NCBI GenBank assembly: GCA_023405815.1
Contig: JAEXXM010000072.1
Location: 90,991 to 154,990 of the forward strand
DNA: 64,000 bases
Reading direction: 5' to 3'
Source of the DNA: Pseudomonadota bacterium
GTDB lineage: Bacteria > Pseudomonadota > Alphaproteobacteria > Rhizobiales > Hyphomicrobiaceae
A program made the translations under genes and the position numbers. The notes under the pieces are model-generated. The model saw only the letters and a list, made by a program, of their open reading frames with translations. It had not been told where the DNA came from and did not search any database. Numbering within the stretch: the stretch's first letter is position 1; every line of letters starts with the position of its first letter. Below, in pieces: positions 28,125 to 36,600 of the stretch.

Positions 28125-29936
28125 TCAGTCGGCCTGCAGGCCCGTCCGTACCATTGTCGAGACCTCCGAATACATGTCGAGTATGGGCGAGAGCACCTTG
28201 TGCATCACGTTTTTCGACACCAGCCTGTCGTGTAAGGCAAGGTAGTCGATGCCGGTCGTCAGGAAGCACTGCACGGCATCCTGAGGCGTCTCGACGATCG
28301 GCTCGCCTTTGACGTTGAACGAGGTGTTCAGGAGTACCGGCACCCCCGTCACCCTCTCGAACGCCTCGAGCAGCTCATAGAGCCGCTCGTTGCTCTCCCG
28401 CCGCACCGTCTGCACGCGTGCCGTCCCGTCCACGTGCACGATGGCCGGGATCCTGTCCCGCCATTCCGGCCGCACGCGTTTGGCGACCAGCATGAACGGA
28501 GATTCTTCCTCACCCTCGAATATCTCCGCCGCCCGCTCGGCAATGACGATGGGCGCGAAGGGACGGAATGCCTGCCGGTGCTTCACGCGGCTGTTGAGGA
28601 TGTCTTTCATCTCCGCGGTGCGCGGATCGGCGATGATGCTGCGGTTGCCGAGCGCCCGCGGCCCGAACTCTGATCGCCCCTGGAACCACCCGAGCACTTT
28701 CCCCTCGGACAGCAGCTTCGCCGCATCGGCGCATATGTCCCCGCTCTTTTGCACCTGGGTCTCCAGCCGCGCCAGCCCCGCTCTCAGCGCCTCATCGACA
28801 TCCTTCTCGCCGTAGTCCCGGCCGAGGTTGGCGTGCGTCATCACGAACGAGCGCGGATTGCCCTTGATCTTGAGGTGACCGTAGTAGGCGCAGCCGATGG
28901 CGATGCCGTCGTCCCCAGCCGCGGGTTGTATCCAGACATTGTCGAAGCCCGCCTCGCGGATGAGGCGCCCGTTGGCGACGCAATTGAGACCCACGCCACC
29001 AGCGATGCACAGGTTCTTTGCTCCGGTCGTCTCCTTGAGCCAGCGCGCGCGCTGCAGGAGCACCGTCTCGGTGTCGTGCTGAACGCGCCAGGAGAGGTCT
29101 TCCCAGTGCGCCTTGTTGCGGCTCTTCTCCCAGTCCGGGTCGAGCTCCGGCAGCCAGAGCTTGTCGAAGGCGGCCGTCCATTCCGGCACCGACAGCTCGC
29201 CTCCCTCCATGCGCATCAGCGGCGGCAGCTGGTCCGGGCGCCCGTAGGGGGCGAGCCCCATGACCTCTCCGCACTTGTTCCAGTCGCCGAAGATGTAGCT
29301 CGATACGCGGCTGTATAGCGCCCCGAGGCCGCCCATGAAGAAGAACTCGTCGCTGAGGAAGCCCCGGGTTGGTTCGAGCCAAACCTTCTTCAATGTCTCG
29401 AGCTGAGTACCCTTGAAGCGGTAGTAGCTCTCCGATTCACGCGCGAGCGGCGCGACGCCCTCGGTCAGCTGCCCCTGCTCGCGGACGTCGCAGGCGTAGT
29501 TGCCGACGCCGTCGACGATCATCACCACGCCTTCCTCGAACGGGCAGGCCGCGAAGGCACTGTAGGCGTGCGCGAGATGATGCGAGACCGTTATGACCTT
29601 GTCGGACTTGGCGCGATAGAGCGGGCTCTTCACTGCGGTCTTGCGCTCGTTCGCATCGAGGAACTCGGGAATATCCTCGTAGGACAGCCGCTCCTCCATG
29701 TCCTCGACAGGAAGCACGTAGCAGTTGCGCACCACGAGATCGACGTCGCTCAAGCGTATGCCCTCGGCATCGAGGCAGTAGTCGATCGCCTTCTGATAGA
29801 AGCCCGTGGCGTGCTTCTCGCGCGTGATGCGTTCCTTGGAAATCGCGTAGGCGATCTTTCCGTTGCGCAGCAAGCAAGCGCTGACGTCGTGGTCGTAGGC
29901 GTTGATCCCGAGAACGTATGTGTGCTTCTTCGACAT
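28125..29936 (-). CDS. Carbamoyltransferase (NodU/CmcH family)
   Basis: This 603-residue protein is counted from the ATG at 29936; longer frames upstream are not family-like. The N-terminal ASKHA-type domain begins VLGINAYDHDVSACLLRNGK and has VSHHLAHAYSAFAACPF. The C-terminal domain contains GRSEFGPRALGNRSIIADPR and RPFAPIVI. The family moves carbamoyl from carbamoyl phosphate to a sugar or antibiotic hydroxyl. No biosynthetic cluster surrounds it, so the acceptor is unknown. An orphan gene in an exopolysaccharide or lipid modification role is possible. Confidence 0.92.
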   Translation of the reverse strand: MSKKHTYVLGINAYDHDVSACLLRNGKIAYAISKERITREKHATGFYQKAIDYCLDAEGIRLSDVDLVVRNCYVLPVEDMEERLSYEDIPEFLDANERKTAVKSPLYRAKSDKVITVSHHLAHAYSAFAACPFEEGVVMIVDGVGNYACDVREQGQLTEGVAPLARESESYYRFKGTQLETLKKVWLEPTRGFLSDEFFFMGGLGALYSRVSSYIFGDWNKCGEVMGLAPYGRPDQLPPLMRMEGGELSVPEWTAAFDKLWLPELDPDWEKSRNKAHWEDLSWRVQHDTETVLLQRARWLKETTGAKNLCIAGGVGLNCVANGRLIREAGFDNVWIQPAAGDDGIAIGCAYYGHLKIKGNPRSFVMTHANLGRDYGEKDVDEALRAGLARLETQVQKSGDICADAAKLLSEGKVLGWFQGRSEFGPRALGNRSIIADPRTAEMKDILNSRVKHRQAFRPFAPIVIAERAAEIFEGEEESPFMLVAKRVRPEWRDRIPAIVHVDGTARVQTVRRESNERLYELLEAFERVTGVPVLLNTSFNVKGEPIVETPQDAVQCFLTTGIDYLALHDRLVSKNVMHKVLSPILDMYSEVSTMVRTGLQAD

Positions 29937-30153
29937 GAGTTCCGTCCGCTGCGCTCGACTGTCCGACGTCAGTGTGCTCGCACGCACCTCGAGCGGATTT
30001 TCGACACGTTCTCCTTGGCATCGCCACAAAAAAGAGCAATAATTTATCATCTCAACGATCGTACGTCGGGGTGCCTTCCGTATCGGCGGATGGCGTCTTG
30101 CATTCTTGCTGATGAACCGCGGTTCGCCGCGGTAACGGGCCGGAGGCATTCGA

Positions 30154-30477
30154 ATGACGAACTCACTCGTCACCACGACTAAGGCAGTTGGACACGGTCT
30201 GCGTTTGCTGGGTAGCGGCTTGCGGCGTGGTATCGTCGCGGTCTGCGCTGCGGTGGCCATGATCGTGATTTACGGGCTCGGCTCGGTCGGCACTTACGGC
30301 CTCAGCCTTGCCGGCATTTCCACATTGTCGCTGGCGACCACGTCGACGCCCGCGACTGCCCACCGCTGGCGGCGGCGCCGTCGCAGGGGCTTCGGAGTGT
30401 GGATCGGTCGGCGCCGGAGGCGGCGTCGGTTCCGGCGTCGGCGGCGCGGCCCCGGAATCTACTTCTTCATCCGCTGA
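30154..30477 (+). CDS. Small membrane protein with strongly Arg-rich C-terminus
   Basis: This 107-residue protein has GGAGG 7 bp before its ATG. A hydrophobic stretch (IVAVCAAVAMIVIYGLG, then TYGLSLAGISTLSLATT) is followed by two blocks of Arg (WRRRRRRGF, then GRRRRRRRFRRRRRG). A hairpin terminator follows its stop. This layout suggests a membrane-anchored or exported chain whose basic tail binds nucleic acid or acidic polymer (inference). No family is recognised. Confidence 0.55.
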   Translation: MTNSLVTTTKAVGHGLRLLGSGLRRGIVAVCAAVAMIVIYGLGSVGTYGLSLAGISTLSLATTSTPATAHRWRRRRRRGFGVWIGRRRRRRRFRRRRRGPGIYFFIR

Positions 30478-30485
30478 TTTGCTTG

Positions 30486-30513
30486 GGTGGCCCTCTTCAT
30501 GGGGGCCACCTTT
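30486..30513 (+). terminator. Rho-independent terminator
   Basis: GGTGGCCC (30486-30493) pairs with GGGCCACC (30503-30510), followed by TTT. It lies 9 bp after the stop of the Arg-rich gene. Confidence 0.7.
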
Positions 30514-30564
30514 CAGTTCTGCCCCCCGCTATCCCTGGCGCATCCCTCGCCCTATAGTGGGGCC

Positions 30565-30770
30565 ATGCAAGAACCTGCGATAGACCGCGCGGCCATGGGC
30601 CGGCTCGCGAAGGCGCTCGGCTTCATCTGCGGCCCTCAGCACCCGACCACCATTGCCCTGCAGACCGCTTTCGACAGCGGCTCTGAGCGCGACATCAGGC
30701 AGCGCGCGCCGCCTTCCTCAAACTGAAGCCCTCCGACCGGCGCTCCGCGCTCGCCATGCTGCGCGACTGA
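30565..30770 (+). pseudogene. Small hypothetical gene with an apparent frameshift
   Basis: From the ATG at 30565 the frame reads MQEPAIDRAAMGRLAKALGF on to SGSERDIRQ, then runs into a stop at 30724-30726. In another frame from about 30700 the sequence continues sensibly as RAAFLKLKPSDRRSALAML and RD, ending in a TGA whose last base begins the next gene's ATG. The split meaning and the tight coupling to the next gene suggest a one-base loss (or two-base gain) near 30697-30705. It could also be a sequencing error. Function unknown. Confidence 0.55.
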
Positions 30771-31096
30771 TGACCGGCGCGTCGACAAACTCCTCGCCGT
30801 GCAATACCTGCGGTGCGTGCTGTGCATATTCGGCCGATTGGCCGCGCTTCACGCTGGAGGACGACGAGACCATCGCCCGGCTGCCGCAGGAGCTGGTCTG
30901 TCCAAGTATGGCGGGGATGCGCTGTATTGGCACCCGGTGCAGTGCCCTGGCCGGCGAAGTCGGCGTTTCCACCTCATGCACGGTCTATGCGCTGAGGCCC
31001 GATGTCTGCCACGAATGCCAGCCCGGCGATGAGGCCTGTGCCATCGCGCGCAGCCACTGCGGCCTGCCGCCGATCGAGGCCCGACACGTCCCCTGA
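30770..31096 (+). CDS. YkgJ-family cysteine-cluster protein
   Basis: This 108-residue protein is counted from the ATG at 30770, which overlaps the stop of the preceding small gene. Cysteines are arranged as CNTCGACC near residue 11, then CIGTRC, C in STSCTVY, CHEC and a final C. This is the YkgJ (UPF0153) pattern, thought to bind an Fe-S cluster or zinc. The biochemical role is not established. Confidence 0.88.
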   Translation: MTGASTNSSPCNTCGACCAYSADWPRFTLEDDETIARLPQELVCPSMAGMRCIGTRCSALAGEVGVSTSCTVYALRPDVCHECQPGDEACAIARSHCGLPPIEARHVP

Positions 31097-31174
31097 CGAT
31101 TGGATCATTGTTGCGCGGCAGAGCCGCGTGCTATTGGCCGCATAAACCTGATCTATGCAGATACGGACGCCAGC

Positions 31175-32572
31175 ATGACCGCCAAGAAGACCCGCACCGA
31201 GACCGACACCTTCGGCCCCATCGAAGTCGCCTGCGAAAGGTACTGGGGCGCCCAGGCCCAGCGCTCGCTCGGCAACTTCAAGATCGGCTGGGAGAAGCAG
31301 CCGCTTCCCGTCGTGCGCGCGCTCGGCATCGTCAAGCGCGCCGCCGCCGAGACCAACATGGAGCTCGGCCGCCTCGACAAGAAGGTCGGCGAGGCCATCG
31401 TCAAGGCCGCACAGGAGGTTATGGAGGGCAAGCTCGACGATCACTTCCCGCTCGCCGTCTGGCAGACGGGCTCCGGCACCCAGTCGAACATGAATGCCAA
31501 CGAGGTCATCTCCAACCGCGCCATCGAGATGCTCGGCGGGGAGCAGGGCTCGAAAAAGCCCGTGCACCCGAACGATCACGTCAACATGAGCCAATCCTCG
31601 AACGACACCTACCCGACGGCCATGCACATCGCCTGCGCCGAGGAGATCGTGCACCGGCTCCTCCCGGCCTTGCAGAAGCTGCGCAATGCGCTGAACGACA
31701 AGGCGCAGGCGTGGAAGGACATCATCAAGATCGGGCGCACCCACACCCAGGATGCAACCCCGCTCACCCTCGGGCAGGAGTTTTCCGGTTATGCCCAGCA
31801 GGTGGAGAACGGCATCAAGCGTATCGAGCAGACGCTGCCCTCGCTCATGGAGCTGGCCCAGGGCGGCACCGCCGTCGGCACCGGCCTCAACGCGCCGAAG
31901 GGCTTCGCCGAGAAGGTTGCAGAGAAGATCGCCGCCATCACCAAGCTGCCCTTCACCTCAGCGCCCAACAAGTTCGAGGCGCTCGCCGCCCACGACGCGA
32001 TGGTCATGTCTCACGGCGCCATCAACACGCTGGCGGCTGCACTGTTCAAGATCGCCAACGACATCCGCCTTCTGGGCTCGGGCCCGCGCTCCGGCCTCGG
32101 CGAGTTGTCGCTACCCGAGAACGAGCCCGGCTCCTCGATCATGCCCGGCAAGGTCAACCCGACCCAGTGCGAGGCGCTGACTCAGGTCTGCGTGCAGATC
32201 TTCGGCAACAACGCCGCCATCACCTTCGCCGGCAGTCAGGGTCACTTCGAGCTCAACGTCTACAATCCGGTGATGGCCTACAACTTCCTGCAGTCGGTGC
32301 GGCTCATGGCCGATGCCGCCGTCTCCTTCACCGACAACTGCGTCGTCGGCATCGAGCCGCGCGTCGACAACATCAAGGCCGGCCTCGAGCGCTCGCTGAT
32401 GCTCGTTACCGCGCTCGCGCCCAAGATCGGCTATGACGCGGCGGCAAAGATCGCCAAGACCGCGCACAAGAACGGCACTACCTTGCGCGAGGAGGCGGTC
32501 GGCGGCGGCTACGTCACCGACAAGGAGTTCGACGAGATCGTCGACCCGCGCAAGATGATCGGACCGGACTGA
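31175..32572 (+). CDS. fumC: Fumarate hydratase, class II
   Basis: This 465-residue protein is counted from the ATG at 31175 (MTAKKTRTETDTFGPIEV). The signature loop GSSIMPGKVNPTQCE holds the catalytic Ser. HPNDHVNMSQSSNDTYPTA and TGSGTQSNMNANEVISNRA are also typical. It is the iron-independent enzyme that converts fumarate to malate in the TCA cycle. It is probably monocistronic. Confidence 0.97.
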   Translation: MTAKKTRTETDTFGPIEVACERYWGAQAQRSLGNFKIGWEKQPLPVVRALGIVKRAAAETNMELGRLDKKVGEAIVKAAQEVMEGKLDDHFPLAVWQTGSGTQSNMNANEVISNRAIEMLGGEQGSKKPVHPNDHVNMSQSSNDTYPTAMHIACAEEIVHRLLPALQKLRNALNDKAQAWKDIIKIGRTHTQDATPLTLGQEFSGYAQQVENGIKRIEQTLPSLMELAQGGTAVGTGLNAPKGFAEKVAEKIAAITKLPFTSAPNKFEALAAHDAMVMSHGAINTLAAALFKIANDIRLLGSGPRSGLGELSLPENEPGSSIMPGKVNPTQCEALTQVCVQIFGNNAAITFAGSQGHFELNVYNPVMAYNFLQSVRLMADAAVSFTDNCVVGIEPRVDNIKAGLERSLMLVTALAPKIGYDAAAKIAKTAHKNGTTLREEAVGGGYVTDKEFDEIVDPRKMIGPD

Positions 32573-32637
32573 CCGACCAAAGAATTTGCGATTGAACGCG
32601 CAGGTTGTATGATGGCGCGGCCTGAGAGGTGTTCCGA

Positions 32638-32886
32638 ATGGAAAAGCCCACTATTATCTCAGTCGAGGTCAATTCCGATCTCCTGACCGAAGCCCAGGGC
32701 GAAGGGGTCGACTTCGTCGAACTCGTCGAGCATGCCTTGCTGCGACGGCTGTCGACCCCGACGGCCGTCCGCATGAAGAACGAGCGAGCCGAGGTCTGGC
32801 GGAAAGAAAACGCAGAAGCCATTCGAGCCTGGAATGAAGAGGTGAGTAGGAATGGCCTGCTGTCCGATGAGCTTCGCCAATTCTGA
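32638..32886 (+). CDS. ccdA: CcdA-type antitoxin
   Basis: This 82-residue protein has an N-terminal ribbon-helix-helix-like part (PTIISVEVNSDLLTEAQGEG). Its C-terminal toxin-binding tail includes ERAEVWRKENAEAIRAWNEE and ends NGLLSDELRQF, close to the family's typical W-x-x-EN...A-x-x-x-x-N-x-x-V-x-x-x-G ending. The RHH part represses its own operon and the tail neutralises CcdB. Its stop overlaps the likely start of the toxin gene. Confidence 0.88.
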   Translation: MEKPTIISVEVNSDLLTEAQGEGVDFVELVEHALLRRLSTPTAVRMKNERAEVWRKENAEAIRAWNEEVSRNGLLSDELRQF

Positions 32887-33197
32887 TCCACCAGTTCGAC
32901 ATCTGCCGCCTCGGTTCGGGCGAGCGGCCAAGGAATGCCACATTAGTTGTCGTGTTGCAGCATGACGAACTCAACGATTTGGCCACGTTGATCGTCGCTC
33001 CCTTGCTGGCCGAACTTCCCCGCGAATCTCATCCGCGGCTCCATCCCGAGATATGGTTGGACGACCGCCCTGCATTCTTGTTCGTGGAAAGGATGGCGGC
33101 GATACGCCGAAGCGAGATCGGCGCAATAGTCGGCAACGTCCAAGAGTCAGCCTGGGCGATTCAGCGCGCCTTGGACATAGCATTCTTCGGGTTTTGA
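32883..33197 (+). CDS. ccdB: CcdB-type toxin with an apparent CTG start
   Basis: The frame reads LIHQFDICRLGSGERPRNAT, then LVVVLQHDELNDLATLIVAP and ends ALDIAFFGF. This matches CcdB in length (about 104 residues) and in its hydrophobic-Trp/Phe-Gly-Phe end. No ATG, GTG or TTG begins the full-length frame; the only candidates before the QFD motif are CTG at 32883, which overlaps the ccdA TGA, and ATT just before it. A TTG start at 32952 would remove the first strand. CcdB poisons DNA gyrase. Confidence 0.78.
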   Translation: MIHQFDICRLGSGERPRNATLVVVLQHDELNDLATLIVAPLLAELPRESHPRLHPEIWLDDRPAFLFVERMAAIRRSEIGAIVGNVQESAWAIQRALDIAFFGF

Positions 33198-33201
33198 TCG
33201 A

Positions 33202-33396
33202 ATGACCGCCGAGATCGTCAACCTGCGCCGCGCGCGCAAGGCCAGGAAGCGGCAGGAGTCTGAAGCGCGCGCCGCCGAGAACCGTGCCAAGTTCGGTCGC
33301 CCGAAACACGAGCGGCAGGCCGAGCGCGCCGAGAGCGACCTGACGGCCCGGCGTCTCGATGCCCTGCGCCGCGACCCCGAGGAGCCAGGGGCCTGA
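33202..33396 (+). CDS. DUF4169 small basic protein
   Basis: This 64-residue, highly charged helical protein (EIVNLRRARKARKRQESEAR, then NRAKFGRPKHERQ) matches DUF4169, common in alphaproteobacteria. Such genes normally precede a ribbon-helix-helix gene, as here (1 bp gap). Function unknown. Confidence 0.85.
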   Translation: MTAEIVNLRRARKARKRQESEARAAENRAKFGRPKHERQAERAESDLTARRLDALRRDPEEPGA

Positions 33397-33397
33397 C

Positions 33398-33664
33398 ATG
33401 GGCGTCAGCGAAGAGCACCAGCCGCTTCGACGCGCAGCCCGTCCGCTGAAGCGGTCCTTTTCCATCAAGGGCCATCGCACCTCGATCTCGATGGAGGCGC
33501 CGTTCTGGGAGGCGCTGCAGCAGGTCGCCGCGCGCGAGAATACCTCGCTCGCCGGACTCATTGCCGCGATCGACAAGTCGCGCGGCTCAGCCGGCCTCTC
33601 CAGCGCCGTCCGCGTCTGGATCCTTGACTACTATCGCACGCGCGCATTGTCGCCGCCGGGCTGA
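33398..33664 (+). CDS. Ribbon-helix-helix domain protein
   Basis: This 88-residue protein has KRSFSIKGHRTSISMEAPFW followed by LQQVAARENTSLAGLIAAID and SAVRVWILDYYR. This is the RHH_4 domain found after DUF4169 in alphaproteobacteria. It is probably a DNA-binding dimer; target unknown. I chose the ATG at 33398 as it directly follows the previous stop. Confidence 0.87.
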   Translation: MGVSEEHQPLRRAARPLKRSFSIKGHRTSISMEAPFWEALQQVAARENTSLAGLIAAIDKSRGSAGLSSAVRVWILDYYRTRALSPPG

Positions 33665-33697
33665 GTCAATCGCTGGGCGCCGACACGAGACGTCTGG

Positions 33698-36600
33698 TCA
33701 GTTGGTATTCATGAGATTGCGCAGCACTTGCTCGTTCGGCTGCACCTGCCGCTGCGGGCGACGAGGACGATAGCCCGAGCCCTGCCCAGCAGGCGGCGCG
33801 ATGCTTCCCGCCTCCGTGGGCGCGGCGCCGGGATCAGCTGTCGGAACCCCGCCGAACGTCTGGCCTTCCTGGCCTGGAGCGGGAGTCACCGAGACGCCTG
33901 CCGCGCTGGCACTGCTCGGTGGAATCGCCGGCGCAGCCGCCGGGTCCGGCGAGGCTGCAGAATGATCGACCGGAGCGACTGCCTCCGGAGGATCGGCCGA
34001 CACGGCCCCTCCTGCTCCGGCGGGCGGCTCTTGCGGCACCGTCGTGCTCTCGTCGGACTCAAGCGCCCGGCGCCGCTCCTCGTCGCGCCGCGCCCGGTCG
34101 GCATCGGCCTTGCGCAGCCGCTCGAGCTGATCGGCATCGAGCTCCATCTTGCGGATCGCGAGCTCGCGCTCCAACGGCTCGGCGGTGATCCGCTGCTCCA
34201 GCGACCAGAGGTTGGCCAGCGATCCCGTGTAGACGACGCCAACACTCGGCAATGCGCCGTGACGCGGCTTCTCGGTCTGCGGAACGTCCGGCCCGCGCGG
34301 CTCGACCACCCACGCGCTGTCGACGATGAGCGAAGCGAGATCGACCGTGGTCTGTACCTTTGTCGTGCCCGCCTCCGAATCGAGCGTGACGATCGCCAGC
34401 TTGGCGGCCCCGTCCGCAACGTCGATCGCAATCGTGCGCGGTCCGACTTTGACCTGTCCCGCATCGATGTGCGTGCGCAGCGCCGCCACAAGCTGCTCGC
34501 CGCTGCCGCCAGCTTCGCCGTTGAGCACCGCTTCGGACGCCGCGACGACCGCCAGCGGGGTCGGCGCCGCCAATGCGATGTCGCCGAGCTGCAGCTCGCC
34601 CTTGCCCGCAATCACGGAAATGAGCGCTCCCGGCGTCGAGGCACGCCCAGAAAACTCGAGCTGCAGCGAAGCCTTCTCCTCGCCCTTCGCGCGGATCTGC
34701 ATGTCGTTGATGCGCAGATCGGCCTTGATATCGGCTCCGCCCGGCGCGCGGCCGAGAGCGATGTTGGCGTTGAGATCGCCACCCAGGACCTTGCCTTCCA
34801 GATTGCTGACCACGACCTTGCCTGGCGCGACTTCCAGCTCGGCGCGAGCCTTGGCAATGGCCATGTTGTCGGCAAGCCCGAGCGTGCCGAACCCGACCCG
34901 CAGCTTGCCCTCCACGCCATCGAGGGCCGCGAAGTCGAAACCGTGCTCGGGCCAGATCGTCTTTCCTGCGGTCAGCGGCTCTGCGGCCGGCGCCTCCGCC
35001 GCCTGCTTGCGATCGAGCACCAGCGCCAGGAGGCCCGGGATCGTCGCGGCATCGACGCTGATCTCGCCCGTGACGATGGCCGGTCCTTCGCTGGGATAGG
35101 AGAGCGCGATGGCGCCGTCGAGCTTGCTGCCGCCGATGGTCAGGCCCTGCGGCTTCAGCTCGAACGCATGGTCGGCCGACGTGATCTTGAGCGTGCCGGA
35201 AACCGGCGTCTCCTGGAGCGACATGCCATTGCCAAGACCGGCAACCGCCATGGCGTCACCAAAGCCGCGCGCGGCGACCCGCAGCTCGCCGTCGATGCCG
35301 CGACTGCCGTCATCGGGCAGCGTGATCCGTCCGTCGTAGCCAAGGAACAGCGCCGGTGCCTTCACCGATGCGGTCGTCGTCATGCCTTTCGTCGGCGTGC
35401 CCACCGCCTTGAGGAATATCTCTCCGGCGTGGGGCGACCCGCTTTCCTGGCCGATCGGACCACGTGCGCTCATTCCCCGCCAGACCGCGGCGACATCCGA
35501 GCTATTGATCGTCGCAGTGATATCGGCCGGTGCCGCACGCCAGTTGTCGAGCCCTCCGTCGAGCAGCGCCGTCAGCACGATACGCCCGCCATCCTGCACG
35601 CTGCCGTCGATGGATACGTCGGCCGATTGCGGCTGGCGCTGGCCGAGCTGAACGGTTCCCGCGAGACGCAACGGAGCGAAGGCGGCCAGCGTCTCCGCCT
35701 GCCGACGCGATTCATCGGCAAGGTCGAATAGCTGCACGAGGCTGGCAAAGGCGTCCTTGTTCGGCGCAGCGACGATCCAATGCAGCGATCCGCGCGGACT
35801 CTTCATCGTGTCGGCCACGCTGCCCTCGATATCCACCCGCAGCTTGTCCGCAGACTCGAACGAGCAACTGCGCACGGCGAGGCTCCCGCCTTCGATCCCG
35901 ATGTCCATGCCGACGTCGCGCAGGCTCCCGTGATCGGTGAGCAGCTCTCCCGCGCGCAGGCGCAGATGCAGATCGGTCGCTGCCGGATCGAGCCACGCGA
36001 ACTTGGGTTTGGCATCGGTCTCGGCCGAATCGCCTGCCAGCACATGCTTCAGTCCGGCGACACCGGCCGGCCATAGCTGGCCCGCGTCGATCTCGCTGCC
36101 CTCGAGCGACACCGCGAGGCTGGGGCGATCCTTCCTGCTGTAATGCACCTCGCCGTTGATCGTCCTACCGCCGATCTCGGCGCCCGCCTCGGTGAGGTCG
36201 ACGCCCTGCTCGGTCATGGCGAGATTGCCTTGCAGCGAATACGGCCCCTCGTTGCGCACGGCCTCGGCCAGGCCCTTATCCTTGCCGGCCCAGTCGAGGA
36301 AGCGCGCCAGACTCGTACCGTGCAGCGTGACGTCGCCTCGGAATGCCTGCCCGCTCGCGCCATCACCGGCGACCGCGCCGTCGAGCAATAGGTGTGTGCC
36401 GCCCGGCAGTCCGGCCCGCAGGTTGCCGAGCCGCAGCGTGCCCTGGTTGCGCATCACCTCGAGTTTGATGCCGCTGACCGCTTCACCGCCGAGTGTGGCC
36501 TGATCGAGATCGAACGAGACCTTGCTGTCGGCGTTCTTCGGCAGCGCCTCCATCATCGCGAGGATGAAATTGCGCGCCGTATCGAATGGCGCGCCCGTCT

